DNA of 64,000 bases from Cupriavidus malaysiensis (lineage in GTDB: Bacteria; Pseudomonadota; Gammaproteobacteria; Burkholderiales; Burkholderiaceae), in NCBI RefSeq assembly GCF_001854325.1, contig NZ_CP017755.1:2728001-2792000 (forward strand). The letters are read 5' to 3'. This document shows positions 43,410-52,792 of this stretch, piece by piece. Both the position numbers and the translations under genes were made by a program. The notes below the pieces were generated by a model. The model was given only the letters and a program-made list of their open reading frames with translations. It ran no database searches and was not told the DNA's origin. The stretch's first letter is position 1, and every line of letters begins with the position of its first letter.

Positions 43410-44891
43410 ATGCCATCGCATTACCAGCTCCTGATCAACAATGAATGGGTCGACCCTGTCCAGGGCGAATGGTTCGATTCGCTCGACCCGTACTCCGGCG
43501 AGCCTTGGGCACGGATCCCACGGGGGACACGGGAAGACGTCGACCGTGCGGCCCAGGCCGCGGCCGCGGCCATGAAGGGGCCATGGTCCAGGCTTTCGCC
43601 CACCGCGCGAGGCATGCTGCTCTACAAGCTCGCCGGCCTGATCGAAGAGAACCTGGAGCTGCTCACCGAAGTCGAAGCACGCGATAACGGCAAGCTGCGC
43701 AGCGAGGTCCGCGGCCAGGTGGGTTACGTCGCCAAGTATTTCTACTACTACGCCGGCATGGCGGACAAGATCCAGGGCGCCGTCATTCCGATGGACAAGC
43801 CGAAGGTCTTCAATTACACCCGCATGGAGCCGGTCGGCGTCATCGGCACCATCACCCCGTGGAACTCTTCTCTCCTCCTGACTGCCTGGAAGGTGGCGCC
43901 CGCCCTGTGCGCCGGCAACACGATCGTCGCCAAGCCGTCGGAACACACCTCCGTTTCGCTGCTGGAACTGGCCAAGCTCTTTGTGCAGGCGGGGTTCCCG
44001 CCGGGCGTGTTCAACGTGGTGACCGGCTTCGGCAAGGATGTCGGCGAGCCGCTGGTGGAACATCCCCTGGTTCCCATGATTGCCTTCACCGGCGGTGACG
44101 AGGGTGGCCGGCGCGTCAACATGGCGGCCGCCGCGCATTTCAAGAAGGTCACGCTCGAGCTTGGCGGCAAGTCCCCCAATATCGTGTTCGACGACGCCGA
44201 CCTGACCAATGCGGCGAATGGCGTCATCACGGGCATCTTTTCCGCCGGCGGCCAGACCTGCATGGCCGGTTCCCGGCTGCTGCTGCAGGAGAGCATCCAC
44301 GACGCGTTCGTCGATCGCCTGATCGCGATCGCCGGCAAGGCCAGGCTGGGCGACCCATCCCGCCCGGACGTGCAGATGGGACCGGTCGCCACGCGTCCGC
44401 AGTTCGACAAGGTGGTCGACTATATCCGCATTGCCAAGGAGGAAGGCGCGACTTGCGCCTTTGGCGGCAATGTCCGCAGCGGCCCCGGATTCGGCGCCGG
44501 CCAGTTCGTCGAGCCCACCATCTTCACCAATGTCTCGAACGAGATGCGCATCGCGCAGGAGGAGGTGTTCGGCCCCGTGCTGTCGGTGCTGAAGTTCAAG
44601 GATGAGGACGATGCGCTGCGCATCGCCAACGACATCCGCTTCGGCCTGGCCGCGGGTGTATGGACCAAGAGCCTGCACCGGACCATGTACATGTCCGAGC
44701 GGCTGCAAGCGGGCACGGTCTGGATCAACAACTATCGCTCCACCAGCTTCACCACGCCGTTCGGCGGCTACAAGGACAGCGGACTCGGTCGCGAAGGCGG
44801 CATGGAGGCCGTGAAGGAGTTCATGGAGACCAAGAGCGTGTGGATCTCCACGGACCTGGAAATGCCGGACCCGTTCATCCGCAAATACTGA
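43410..44891 (+). CDS. Aldehyde dehydrogenase
   Basis: A 493-residue NAD(P)-dependent aldehyde dehydrogenase. Seen are TITPWNSSLLLTAWKVAPALCAG, the general-base region TLELGGKSPNIVFDDADL and the nucleophile near C284 (GGQTCMAGSR). The cofactor loop reads FTGGDEGGRR rather than FTGSTEVG, a variant of a subgroup acting on non-standard aldehydes. It is first in a three-gene set with an FAD dehydrogenase (22 bases later) and a Bug receptor. The substrate is unknown. Confidence 0.92.
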   Translation: MPSHYQLLINNEWVDPVQGEWFDSLDPYSGEPWARIPRGTREDVDRAAQAAAAAMKGPWSRLSPTARGMLLYKLAGLIEENLELLTEVEARDNGKLRSEVRGQVGYVAKYFYYYAGMADKIQGAVIPMDKPKVFNYTRMEPVGVIGTITPWNSSLLLTAWKVAPALCAGNTIVAKPSEHTSVSLLELAKLFVQAGFPPGVFNVVTGFGKDVGEPLVEHPLVPMIAFTGGDEGGRRVNMAAAAHFKKVTLELGGKSPNIVFDDADLTNAANGVITGIFSAGGQTCMAGSRLLLQESIHDAFVDRLIAIAGKARLGDPSRPDVQMGPVATRPQFDKVVDYIRIAKEEGATCAFGGNVRSGPGFGAGQFVEPTIFTNVSNEMRIAQEEVFGPVLSVLKFKDEDDALRIANDIRFGLAAGVWTKSLHRTMYMSERLQAGTVWINNYRSTSFTTPFGGYKDSGLGREGGMEAVKEFMETKSVWISTDLEMPDPFIRKY

Positions 44892-44913
44892 CCCCACCGC
44901 GAGGAGACACATC

Positions 44914-46392
44914 ATGAGCACTGCGCACAGTGCCGACAGCTTCGACGTGATCGTGATCGGCTGCGGCATCTCCGGCCTCTCGGCAGCCGTTGCCGCGGCC
45001 GGCCGTGGCGTCAGCGTCGCTGTCATCGAGCGCGCCACGCGCGAGGAATCCGGTGGCAATACCCGCTGGACCGAGGCCTACTTCCGCATGAAGAGCGATA
45101 CCGAGGTCAGCGACGATTTCGACGAGTTGCTCAGCGCGAACGCGGGCGACAATCTCGACCCCGATGTCATTCGCAGCATGGCCGCTCCCTACGAGGACTG
45201 GCCACCCCAAGTCAAGGCTCACGGCATGCCGGATCCCGAATTGCTGTCGACGCTTTCGAGCCAGGCCGGGCCGACCGTGCAGTGGCTCAAGTCCTTCGGT
45301 ATCCGCTTCGATGCGCTGCCCACTTACTTCGTCACCGCCGCGGCCCCCCGCCTGATGCCGGTAGGCGGAGGACTGGCCATGATCGAAGCGTTGCATGCCC
45401 ACGCCTCCGATCTTGGCGTGCGGTTCTTCTACGAAACCACGGCCAGCCGTCTGGCACGCCGGGATGCCAGCGGCAATCTGCGGCTCGGCCTGGTGGACGG
45501 CGGTGGCAATGCCTTCGCGCTGCGGGGACGCCATGTCGTGATCGCATCGGGCGGCTTCGAGGGAAATCCGGAGATGCTGGCGCAATACCTTGGCCCGGCG
45601 GCACGCTACATCCGTCCCGTGGCTCGCGGCGGCTATTACAACAAGGGCGAAGGCATCCGCATGGCGCTGGCCCTCGGCGCAGCGCCTGCCGGCGACTTCA
45701 GTTCCTTTCACGCCGAACCGCTGGACCCCCGCTCGGCCCAGGTCGAGGCGCTGGTCATGAACTTTCCCTATGGAATCCTCGTCAACAAGCTCGGCCAGCG
45801 CTTCACCGATGAAGCACCGGGACCGGTCGATGTTCACTACGACCATATCTCCCGGGCCTTCAAGGACCAGCCCGGCGGGATCGCATTCGTGATCTTCGAC
45901 GGACGGATCGACGACGTGCCGAACTGGAGGAAAGGCATCCGCACCGACCAGCCGCCCCTGCGAGGCGAGAGCATCGCGGAACTTGCCGCGAAATGCGGCA
46001 TTGCGCCGGAGGGTCTGGAGAAGACGGTGCAGTCCTTCAATGCCGCATGCCGGCCGGGCGAGTTCCGTCCGCTCGAAGTCGATCATCTCTGCACTTCCGG
46101 CATCCATCCGCCCAAGTCCAACTGGGCACGGCCGGTCGATACGGCCCCGTACTACGCCTACCCGATCATGCCGGGCATCTGTTTTACCTTCGGCGGCATC
46201 AAGGTCAATCGCCACGCCCAGGTGGTGGATACCGACGGCAAGGCGATTCCAGGGCTCTATGCGGCCGGCGAAGCTGCCGGCCTGTACTACCAGGTCTACA
46301 CCGGGGCGACCTCGGTGATGCGGGGCGCCGTGTTCGGCAAGCTGGCCGGCGAGCATGCCGCGGCACAGGCGGGAAGACACCAGGAACGTTGA
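44914..46392 (+). CDS. FAD-dependent dehydrogenase, tricarballylate dehydrogenase (TcuA)-like
   Basis: A 492-residue flavoprotein of the fumarate reductase/succinate dehydrogenase flavoprotein class. The FAD motif is VIVIGCGISGLSAAVAA, with SGGNTRWTEAYFR, ASGGFEGNPEML and the C-terminal FGGIKVNRHAQVVDTDGKAIPGLYAAGE (in outline). The architecture and SGGNTRW/FRM elements resemble TcuA, which oxidises tricarballylate to cis-aconitate. With a Bug receptor downstream, oxidation of a polycarboxylate is plausible, but 3-ketosteroid-dehydrogenase-like members also exist. Confidence 0.87.
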   Translation: MSTAHSADSFDVIVIGCGISGLSAAVAAAGRGVSVAVIERATREESGGNTRWTEAYFRMKSDTEVSDDFDELLSANAGDNLDPDVIRSMAAPYEDWPPQVKAHGMPDPELLSTLSSQAGPTVQWLKSFGIRFDALPTYFVTAAAPRLMPVGGGLAMIEALHAHASDLGVRFFYETTASRLARRDASGNLRLGLVDGGGNAFALRGRHVVIASGGFEGNPEMLAQYLGPAARYIRPVARGGYYNKGEGIRMALALGAAPAGDFSSFHAEPLDPRSAQVEALVMNFPYGILVNKLGQRFTDEAPGPVDVHYDHISRAFKDQPGGIAFVIFDGRIDDVPNWRKGIRTDQPPLRGESIAELAAKCGIAPEGLEKTVQSFNAACRPGEFRPLEVDHLCTSGIHPPKSNWARPVDTAPYYAYPIMPGICFTFGGIKVNRHAQVVDTDGKAIPGLYAAGEAAGLYYQVYTGATSVMRGAVFGKLAGEHAAAQAGRHQER

Positions 46393-46475
46393 CAAGCCCC
46401 CGCGGCCGCAGGAGATGCGGTCGCCCAGGATGCGGCCGCCAAAGAACAGGAAGCTACGGAACGTAGCAGGAGACA

Positions 46476-47495
46476 ATGATGACCAACGCAACCCAGGCGC
46501 GGCGCCTCTCGCGCGTCGTCGGGGCAGGCACGCAAGTGGCCGCCCTCGCTATCGCCCTTGCCATGACGTTCGGCAGTATCCAGCCTTCCCGGGCGCAAGG
46601 TGGCTGGACCCCGGGCAGGCCCATCCGCCTGATCGTTCCTTACGCCCCCGGCGGAGGCACGGATGTCCTGGCCCGGCTGGTGGTGGCAGGTATCGAGAAC
46701 GGCCTCGGCCAGCCGCTCATCGTGGAGAACCGCCCCGGCGCGAACGGCGTGATCGGTGCGAACCTCGTCTATCGCGCACCGCCTGATGGCTACACCCTGC
46801 TCTTCGCCGCCGCCGACTTCATATCGGTCGCCCCGTACATTCACCCGAAGGTCGTGCAGTTCCAGCCCAACAACTTCCGCCCCGTGGCCCCGGTGGCAAA
46901 GATGGGATTCGTCCTCGCCGGCAGGCCCGACGCGGAAACCCGGACCGTGCAGGACATCGTCGCCAAGGCGAAGAACGGCCCTGTCTCGTACGGGCACTGG
47001 GGCCCGGGCAGCATGGCGCAGATGGGCATGGAGATCCTGAAGACGAAAGCGCATATCGGCACGATGCTCGAGGTTCCCTTTGGCGGCGCCGCGCCGGTCA
47101 TGACGGCCGTGATGGGGGGACAGGTCGACTACGCCTTCATCCCGACGCCGCTGGCGGTCGCCAACAAGACCAAGCTGCGTCTCTACGCGCTGGGATCACC
47201 GGAACGGTTCCCGTCGATCAAGGATATCCCCACCCTCGCGGAAAGCGGCTATGCCGTCGATGCCGATACGTGGTTCGGCATTCTCGCCCCGCCCGGCACG
47301 CCGCAGGCCGTGGTCGACGCCATCCAGGCACAGGTGGCGCGCGTCACCGGCCAGGCCGACTTCCGCGCGCGCCTGGCCGACATGGGATATACGCCGATCA
47401 CGATCGATCCGAGGAAGTTCGGCGAGTTCGTCCAGGCCGAGAACCAGCGCTGGGGCGCGGCGGTCAAGGCGGCCCGCATCCGTGTGGAAGAGTGA
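46476..47495 (+). CDS. Bug-family tripartite tricarboxylate transporter receptor
   Basis: A 339-residue periplasmic receptor. A signal peptide ends near residue 40 (PSRAQ). The Bug pattern follows: RPIRLIVPYAPGGGTDVLARL, VENRPGANGVIGANLV, APPDGYTLLFA and late ILAPPGTPQAVVDAI. Bug proteins capture carboxylates for TctAB-type permeases, but none is encoded here. AGGAGACA precedes the start; ATG codons stand at 46476 and 46479. Its stop is directly followed by a hexamer repeat. Confidence 0.93.
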   Translation: MMTNATQARRLSRVVGAGTQVAALAIALAMTFGSIQPSRAQGGWTPGRPIRLIVPYAPGGGTDVLARLVVAGIENGLGQPLIVENRPGANGVIGANLVYRAPPDGYTLLFAAADFISVAPYIHPKVVQFQPNNFRPVAPVAKMGFVLAGRPDAETRTVQDIVAKAKNGPVSYGHWGPGSMAQMGMEILKTKAHIGTMLEVPFGGAAPVMTAVMGGQVDYAFIPTPLAVANKTKLRLYALGSPERFPSIKDIPTLAESGYAVDADTWFGILAPPGTPQAVVDAIQAQVARVTGQADFRARLADMGYTPITIDPRKFGEFVQAENQRWGAAVKAARIRVEE

Positions 47496-47525
47496 GGCCG
47501 TGGCCGTGGCCGTGGCCGTGGCCGT
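47496..47525. repeat. Hexamer repeat GGCCGT x5
   Basis: Five exact copies begin at the base after the Bug stop codon. Slippage here would not alter the protein. It may mark a replication-slippage hotspot. Confidence 0.85.
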
Positions 47526-47595
47526 GGGCAGGCGGCAAGCGGGTCCGCCAGGCCCGACGTAGCGCGGGTCAGGGGCGTGGCGCGCGGGGGCGAAG

Positions 47596-48522
47596 TCACC
47601 GGGTGGCGCGGTCGGATGGCATGCCGAAGCCCTGGCCCGCGAAGAGTCTCTCGGCCATGAAGTCGATGAACACGCGCAGTTTCGGCGCCAGGTGCTTGCT
47701 GGAGGGCCAGAGCAGGCGGAAGGTGCCTTGGTGTTCTATGTGCTTGTCCAGCACGGTGGTCAACTCGCCCAGTTCGAGCGCCGTGCTCACCATGAAATCA
47801 GGCAGGCAAGCGATGCCCAGGCCATCCTTGGCCACATCGAGCAGTGCTTCGGACGTGTTGCAGACCATGGTCGCCGGCAGCACCACGTCCGCCGCCGCCG
47901 CGTGGCTGCGCTTCAGCGGCCAGGCTTCGAACTTGCCGGTGCTGGGGAACTTGTGCTGCAGGCAGGCATGGCCGGCCAGATCGGCGGGCACCCGCGGCGT
48001 ACCGTGGCGGGACAGATAGCCGGGCGACGCGACCAGCAGCAGGCGGTAGGTCCCGAGCGGACGGGACATCAGGCGCGAGTCCGTGGGCTCGCCGGTGCGC
48101 ACGACGGCATCGAATCCTTCCTCGATGACATCCACCAGCCGATCCGAAAAATCCACGTCCAGTTCGATGGCCGGATAACGATGCATGAAGGCGGTCAGCG
48201 CCGGCATGACCAGCCTGCCGACCAAGGGCAGGCTGATGCGCAGCCGCCCTTGCGGGGCCTGGCGCGTCTCGGACAGTTCCAGCTCGGCGGCCTCGACCTC
48301 GCACAGGATGCGCCGGCAGCGCTCCAGGAACAGCGTGCCTTCGGCGGTCAGCGTAATGCTGCGCGTGCTGCGGTGAAGCAAGCGGACGCCCAGCCGTTCT
48401 TCCAGCCGCGCCACGCTTTTGCCGACGGCGGAGGACGACACGCCAAGATTGCGCCCGGCCACTGAAAAGCTGCGCGTTTCGGCCGCCTGCACGAAGAACG
48501 CGATCCCGCTGAGTGATTCCAT
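47596..48522 (-). CDS. LysR-family transcriptional regulator
   Basis: A 308-residue LysR protein. The helix-turn-helix lies at residues about 5-60 (FFVQAAETRSFSVAGRNLGVSSSAVGKSVARLEERLG in outline), followed by the co-inducer domain (RLRISLPLVGRLVMPALTAF). It belongs to the common DsdC/PA2220-like group with HRSTRSITLT. It is divergent from the beta-lactamase-family gene, with TGTTCTGAACA between them, and probably controls that gene and itself. Confidence 0.93.
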   Translation of the reverse strand: MESLSGIAFFVQAAETRSFSVAGRNLGVSSSAVGKSVARLEERLGVRLLHRSTRSITLTAEGTLFLERCRRILCEVEAAELELSETRQAPQGRLRISLPLVGRLVMPALTAFMHRYPAIELDVDFSDRLVDVIEEGFDAVVRTGEPTDSRLMSRPLGTYRLLLVASPGYLSRHGTPRVPADLAGHACLQHKFPSTGKFEAWPLKRSHAAAADVVLPATMVCNTSEALLDVAKDGLGIACLPDFMVSTALELGELTTVLDKHIEHQGTFRLLWPSSKHLAPKLRVFIDFMAERLFAGQGFGMPSDRATR

Positions 48523-48845
48523 ACCTCCATACCGCGAAGATTTAAGACTTTTTGTCCGCTATGTTCTGAACATTAGCATTATTGTCTTGCGTTCGCCATC
48601 AGCCTAAGGTAGTCGCCTGCGCTTCACGTGCGATCCCTGTGCGTGCAAGCGGCGCGCTGAACAGGCAGACCATGACGATTTCGACAGGAACAGGAACGCC
48701 CGGCAACGAAGGCAAAGCCGTGGAAGGATGCGGCCGGCTTCCCAGTTCGTGCGGGCGTTTTCGGTTGCCTGCGCGGCGCGCCGGAACGGCTTTCCGCCCT
48801 GCCCGATCGCGCTGACCCCATCCACTCAATACTCTGGAGCTTTCC
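48523..48845. promoter_or_regulatory. Divergent lysR/hydrolase control region
   Basis: A locally AT-rich segment (48540-48600) contains a perfect interrupted palindrome, TGTTC-T-GAACA, at 48562-48572, 40 bases from the lysR start. It has the T-N11-A-compatible shape of LysR sites. No gene is present. Confidence 0.5.
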
Positions 48846-50039
48846 ATGCCGCACGCTTCGGCCCATCGTCTGCCGCTCCCCTCGACCCTGCCGCTTGCCA
48901 GCCTCACCGAGCGCGTCGATTCCGTCATCGACACCGCCATTGCGGAGCAGCGCGTCGTCGGCGCCACCGTCCTGATCGCCAGGCATGGCGAGACGGTCTA
49001 CTCCCGGGCCGCCGGGTTCGCCGACCGGGAAGCCGGCCGTGTGCTGGCGCCGCACACACTGTTCCGGCTCTCCTCCGTCTCGAAGGTCTATGCATCGGTC
49101 GCGGCCATGGTACTGATCGGGCAGGAGCGGATCCGTCTCGATGCGCCGGTCACGACCTGGCTCCCCGACTTCCGGCCGGCAGCGCCGGACGGCAGCGTGT
49201 GCGACATCACGGTCCGTCATCTGCTCACCCATACCGCGGGCCTGGGCTATGGCTTCTTCGAGCCTGCCGACGGGCCGTACCATCGCGCCGGCGTATCGGA
49301 CGGGATGGACATCGCCGACGTATCGCTGGAAGAAAATGTCCGGCGTATCGGCACGGTGCCGCTCCTGTTCGCGCCCGGCTCCGCGTGGAGCTACTCGCTT
49401 GCGACCGATGTGCTCGGGCTCGTGATCGAGAAAGCGTCCGGCCTGCCGCTTGCCGAGGCGATCCGGGCACTGGTGACGGCACCGCTCGGCTTGGCCGACA
49501 CCGGCTTTTCCGTGGCCGACTCCGCCCGTCTCGCGGCGGGGTATATCAACGAGGGTGGCGCGTCCCGCCGCATGACCGACCTCGAACTGGTCCGCCTGCC
49601 CTTTATCCCGGAGGCGGAAGGCATGCGCATGGCACTGGGGCGGGCCTTCGAGAGCCATGCCTTTGCCTCGGCCGGCGCGGGCATGATCGGCTCGGCCGAG
49701 GATCTGCTCGCCCTCCTCGAAACCCTGCGCAAGGGCGGCGCGCCGCTGCTGTCAGCGTCCCAGGTCGAGGCCATGGCGACAGACCAGGCGCCGGGCATGG
49801 ACCTCCTGCCATGGCCGGGCCGCGGCTTCGGCCTCGGCTTCACGGTGCTGCGCGATCCAGCCGCGGCCAACTCGCCCGAACCCGCGGGGACGTGGCGACT
49901 GGGCGGTGCCTACGGGCATTCGTGGTTCGTCGACCGCGCCAACGGCCTGACCGCCGTCGCCTTCACCAATGCCGGCCTGGAAGGCCAGTCGCCTGGCGGA
50001 CGGTTCCCGGATGATCTCGCCAACGCCATCTATGGGTGA
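48846..50039 (+). CDS. Serine beta-lactamase-family hydrolase (esterase EstB/class C-like)
   Basis: A 397-residue serine hydrolase. The nucleophile motif is S-V-S-K (SSVSKVYAS), the second motif is Y-S-L in the AWSYSLATDVLG region, and the third reads GHSWFV. HLLTHTAGLGYGF is the typical family strand. No signal peptide is evident, which argues against a classic secreted beta-lactamase and favours a cytoplasmic esterase or peptidase. It is divergent from a LysR regulator and has no catabolic genes directly after it. Confidence 0.88.
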   Translation: MPHASAHRLPLPSTLPLASLTERVDSVIDTAIAEQRVVGATVLIARHGETVYSRAAGFADREAGRVLAPHTLFRLSSVSKVYASVAAMVLIGQERIRLDAPVTTWLPDFRPAAPDGSVCDITVRHLLTHTAGLGYGFFEPADGPYHRAGVSDGMDIADVSLEENVRRIGTVPLLFAPGSAWSYSLATDVLGLVIEKASGLPLAEAIRALVTAPLGLADTGFSVADSARLAAGYINEGGASRRMTDLELVRLPFIPEAEGMRMALGRAFESHAFASAGAGMIGSAEDLLALLETLRKGGAPLLSASQVEAMATDQAPGMDLLPWPGRGFGLGFTVLRDPAAANSPEPAGTWRLGGAYGHSWFVDRANGLTAVAFTNAGLEGQSPGGRFPDDLANAIYG

Positions 50040-50624
50040 TCGGCTGAGCGGGGAGGATGAGCCAGCGTGAAGGCGGCAATGCAGCCTCCGCAATGGCGTG
50101 CAATGGGGAGGCCGGAAGAAGACCATGCGAACGAGTCGCTGGGTTGCACCCTGAGATTGGGCCTGCTTTGCGTAGTGGGAAGCGGTGGCCGAGGATCGAC
50201 GCGCAACGAATCGCCGGCATCTGAATGATCCCTGCTTGAGGAGGGCGAGATGCCAAGCGATCTTCGCTAAAGTTCCGGAAAAACGGTGCCATCCAATACA
50301 AGAATGGCAGAGATTTTCAGGGAAAAGAACCTTAGGAATCGCTGATCCATGAGGCTTGCGCTTGATGTTGCACAAGCCAAGGATTTGCCAGGGATTTCGG
50401 TTTTCGCAACGCGGCAGAGAGGGACGCTTCAAGCCATTTTTCTCTCGTTTCGCACCTTTCCTGGCGCGCTGTGCGCGCTCAGGACGGATTGCTCCCCTGT
50501 GAGGCCGACAACAGCTTCCTGGTGAGCGCCAGATTCGCCAGGCCAGACAGGCTGAACCACCCGCGTCGCCAAACGCGTGCTTCAGATGACTGCCGTGCTG
50601 ATTAAATCAGTCTTTCCCTAACTC
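50040..50624. other. 585-base stretch of lower-GC, non-coding character
   Basis: No gene or RNA I can support is present. Base composition is visibly more AT-rich than in the flanking operons, and it adjoins the atypical gene at 50625. It may be part of an acquired segment. Confidence 0.4.
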
Positions 50625-51062
50625 ATGAAAACGATCTTGCTCCCTATCCATCTCGCAGCCATGGGCGTGTGGCTTGGTTGCGTTCTCACAGAAGCACTAT
50701 TTGAGCGGGCACTTTTGGGCAAAAGCCGGGAGCATGAGTTGCTCTTGTCAGCCCTTCACAAGCGCGTCGATATCATCGTCGAAATCCCGGCGTTCATAGT
50801 TGTGCTCGTCACAGGCTGGATCATGCTCCCGAGCGCGGCATCGAGCTCGCTATTGCTCACCAAAGTGGCCTCAGGCCTTGTCGCCATGGCAGCGAATGTA
50901 TTTTGCGTTGGCTTGGTCTTCAAACGCTACGCTGCCGCATCGGCCAACAACTGGGATGTCTTTGCCCGTCTTGATAGACTTCAACACAAGGTGGGCGCTG
51001 TTGTTCTTATCGGCATCCTGGGCGCGATGAGTGTTGGTTTTTACTTGTATGCACGCGCCTGA
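50625..51062 (+). CDS. Four-helix membrane protein of unknown function
   Basis: A 145-residue protein with four hydrophobic helices (about residues 3-22, 50-70, 78-100 and 122-142). Conserved-looking features are His9 and Trp16 in helix 1 (PIHLAAMGVWLGCV), VTGWIML in helix 2 and the closing LGAMSVGFYLY. The arrangement recalls CopD- or DUF2269-like proteins but I cannot place it. Codon choice (TTG, ACA, AAA) is unlike that of its high-GC neighbours, and no ribosome site precedes the ATG, suggesting recent acquisition. Confidence 0.7.
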   Translation: MKTILLPIHLAAMGVWLGCVLTEALFERALLGKSREHELLLSALHKRVDIIVEIPAFIVVLVTGWIMLPSAASSSLLLTKVASGLVAMAANVFCVGLVFKRYAAASANNWDVFARLDRLQHKVGAVVLIGILGAMSVGFYLYARA

Positions 51063-51111
51063 CGGACTGCTGAAGTCGACTTCCTGGCACGCTCACGGCA
51101 CAGTCCAGACC

Positions 51112-52623
51112 TCAGCCCTGCCGCGCCTGGGCGGCGGCCTCAAACAACTCGTCGACGCTGGTGGCTTTCTCCAGCGACCAGATGGCGCTGAGGAGCTGCT
51201 CACCGTGAGGCCTGCTGATCGCCGACCCCACCGTGCGCCAGAACTTCGCCTCGATGCCCGCGCGCGTCAGCGGGAACCGGGAAGAGCCCCACAGGTCCTC
51301 CGCCTGCTCGGTCAGCGTCTCACCGGACTTCAGCGTGACCGACACCCGGTTTGGAATCTGGCGCGGCGTCATTGCCGTCAGCACAGGGTCCTCGACCACC
51401 TTGATCTTCGCCATCAGCGCACGCACGTCCGGGGCCGCCAGGTTGGCTTCGGCGTAGCTGGCGTTGGTGATCGTTCCATCGAGCAGCGCGCGCGCCACCA
51501 CGTAGGGCATGCTGTGGTCGGCCGACTCTTTTGTCGCCGGGGCCCACATTTCCCGCTCACTGCCGGTGAATCGGTATCCGAACTGCGTTGTGGCGACCAG
51601 CACCCGCTCGATCTGGTTGCGATCCGGAATCCTCTTCGACAGCCGGATCGCGGACTCTACGGCGGTGATGGTGTGGCCTTGCGCTGGATAGGGCTTGACC
51701 AGCACGTCATGAATGCGGAAGCCCGTGCCCCGGGTGCCGAAGCCCGCCGTGTCCAGTTCAAGACCGGCGCCGGCCACCAGGCGGTTGAACCCCATCGTTC
51801 CCTCGAAGATGGGGCTGGGACCGGTGATTCCCTCCCTCGCCAGGCGGGCGGCGAAGACACCGCTGCGCGACGCCGATGCATCGGCGAGCCCCTTCCAGTT
51901 CGAGAGCACCTGGACCCGGGTCTGATTCATGGCGACATGGTCCACCAGCGCGATGTTCACGGCTTGTGTCAGCTGTTCTACCGGTAACCGCATCAGCTTG
52001 CCAGCAGTCAACGCAGCCGTCACCACACCATAGCTGGGGTTGTCCCAGCCGCGCGCGCTGAGCGATGCCGCATCGAACAGCCGGCACTCAATCTCGTAGG
52101 CCGCGATCGCCGACACAATGAAGTCGGTGATCGAGCGGCCTTCAGACTGGGCCACGGCCAGGCACACCGAGAGGTGATCGCTCGGATGGCCCGCCTCCTT
52201 GGACAGGTAGCCATCATTGAGGTCGTAGTACCGGATTGCCGCGCCGTTCGCGAAGGCGGCCAGTTCCGCCGAGCTCCGGCGGCGCGTTCCGATCAGCGCC
52301 GCTTCGGCCGGGCCGCTCGCGTCGGCCAGGCCGAAGCACCTGGCAATGACCGGCTCGTCCAGCGCGGCCAGCGCGCAGCCGAAGGTGTCGACCAGGCGCA
52401 GCTTCAGCGCCTCCAGCGTCGCCGCGTCGATGTCGGCTTCGCCGAGCGCGTGCACGTACTCGGCCAGCCGTTGCGCCAGCGGCGCTGCATCGGAACGCGG
52501 CGCAACCGGTGCCCCCCGTGCCAGCCCGCCAGCCCCCATGAGGCCGATGGCCGCTGCAGCCGGCAAGGCCCTGAGGAGAAACCCGCGCCTGCGATCCGAC
52601 GTGTGACTCGTTGCCTGTCTCAC
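51112..52623 (-). CDS. MmgE/PrpD-family protein with twin-arginine leader
   Basis: A 503-residue MmgE/PrpD-family protein. Family sequence includes LKLRLVDTFGCALAAL near the start, YYDLNDGYLSKEAGHPSDHLS and the C-terminal half. PrpD is 2-methylcitrate dehydratase; relatives act as cis-aconitate decarboxylase or other hydro-lyases. Unusually, residues about 10-40 form a Tat-like leader: RRRGFLLRALP, a hydrophobic stretch and ARG-AP. PrpD proteins are normally cytoplasmic. It lies between a membrane-protein gene and a LysR gene on the same strand. Confidence 0.9.
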   Translation of the reverse strand: MRQATSHTSDRRRGFLLRALPAAAAIGLMGAGGLARGAPVAPRSDAAPLAQRLAEYVHALGEADIDAATLEALKLRLVDTFGCALAALDEPVIARCFGLADASGPAEAALIGTRRRSSAELAAFANGAAIRYYDLNDGYLSKEAGHPSDHLSVCLAVAQSEGRSITDFIVSAIAAYEIECRLFDAASLSARGWDNPSYGVVTAALTAGKLMRLPVEQLTQAVNIALVDHVAMNQTRVQVLSNWKGLADASASRSGVFAARLAREGITGPSPIFEGTMGFNRLVAGAGLELDTAGFGTRGTGFRIHDVLVKPYPAQGHTITAVESAIRLSKRIPDRNQIERVLVATTQFGYRFTGSEREMWAPATKESADHSMPYVVARALLDGTITNASYAEANLAAPDVRALMAKIKVVEDPVLTAMTPRQIPNRVSVTLKSGETLTEQAEDLWGSSRFPLTRAGIEAKFWRTVGSAISRPHGEQLLSAIWSLEKATSVDELFEAAAQARQG

Positions 52624-52792
52624 TGCCTGTCTCCTTGTCTTCCGAGTTGGTTCTTGTGTGTGAATCGGCCGGTCGCGCTGCGACTGCGGCGATGGTTGTC
52701 GCTGCGGGAGACGCCCATCACGTTTGCGGTGAGGCGACCGGCTCGCCCGCAGCCGTCATGGAAGAGCCCACCGGATCGCAATACGAACATCA

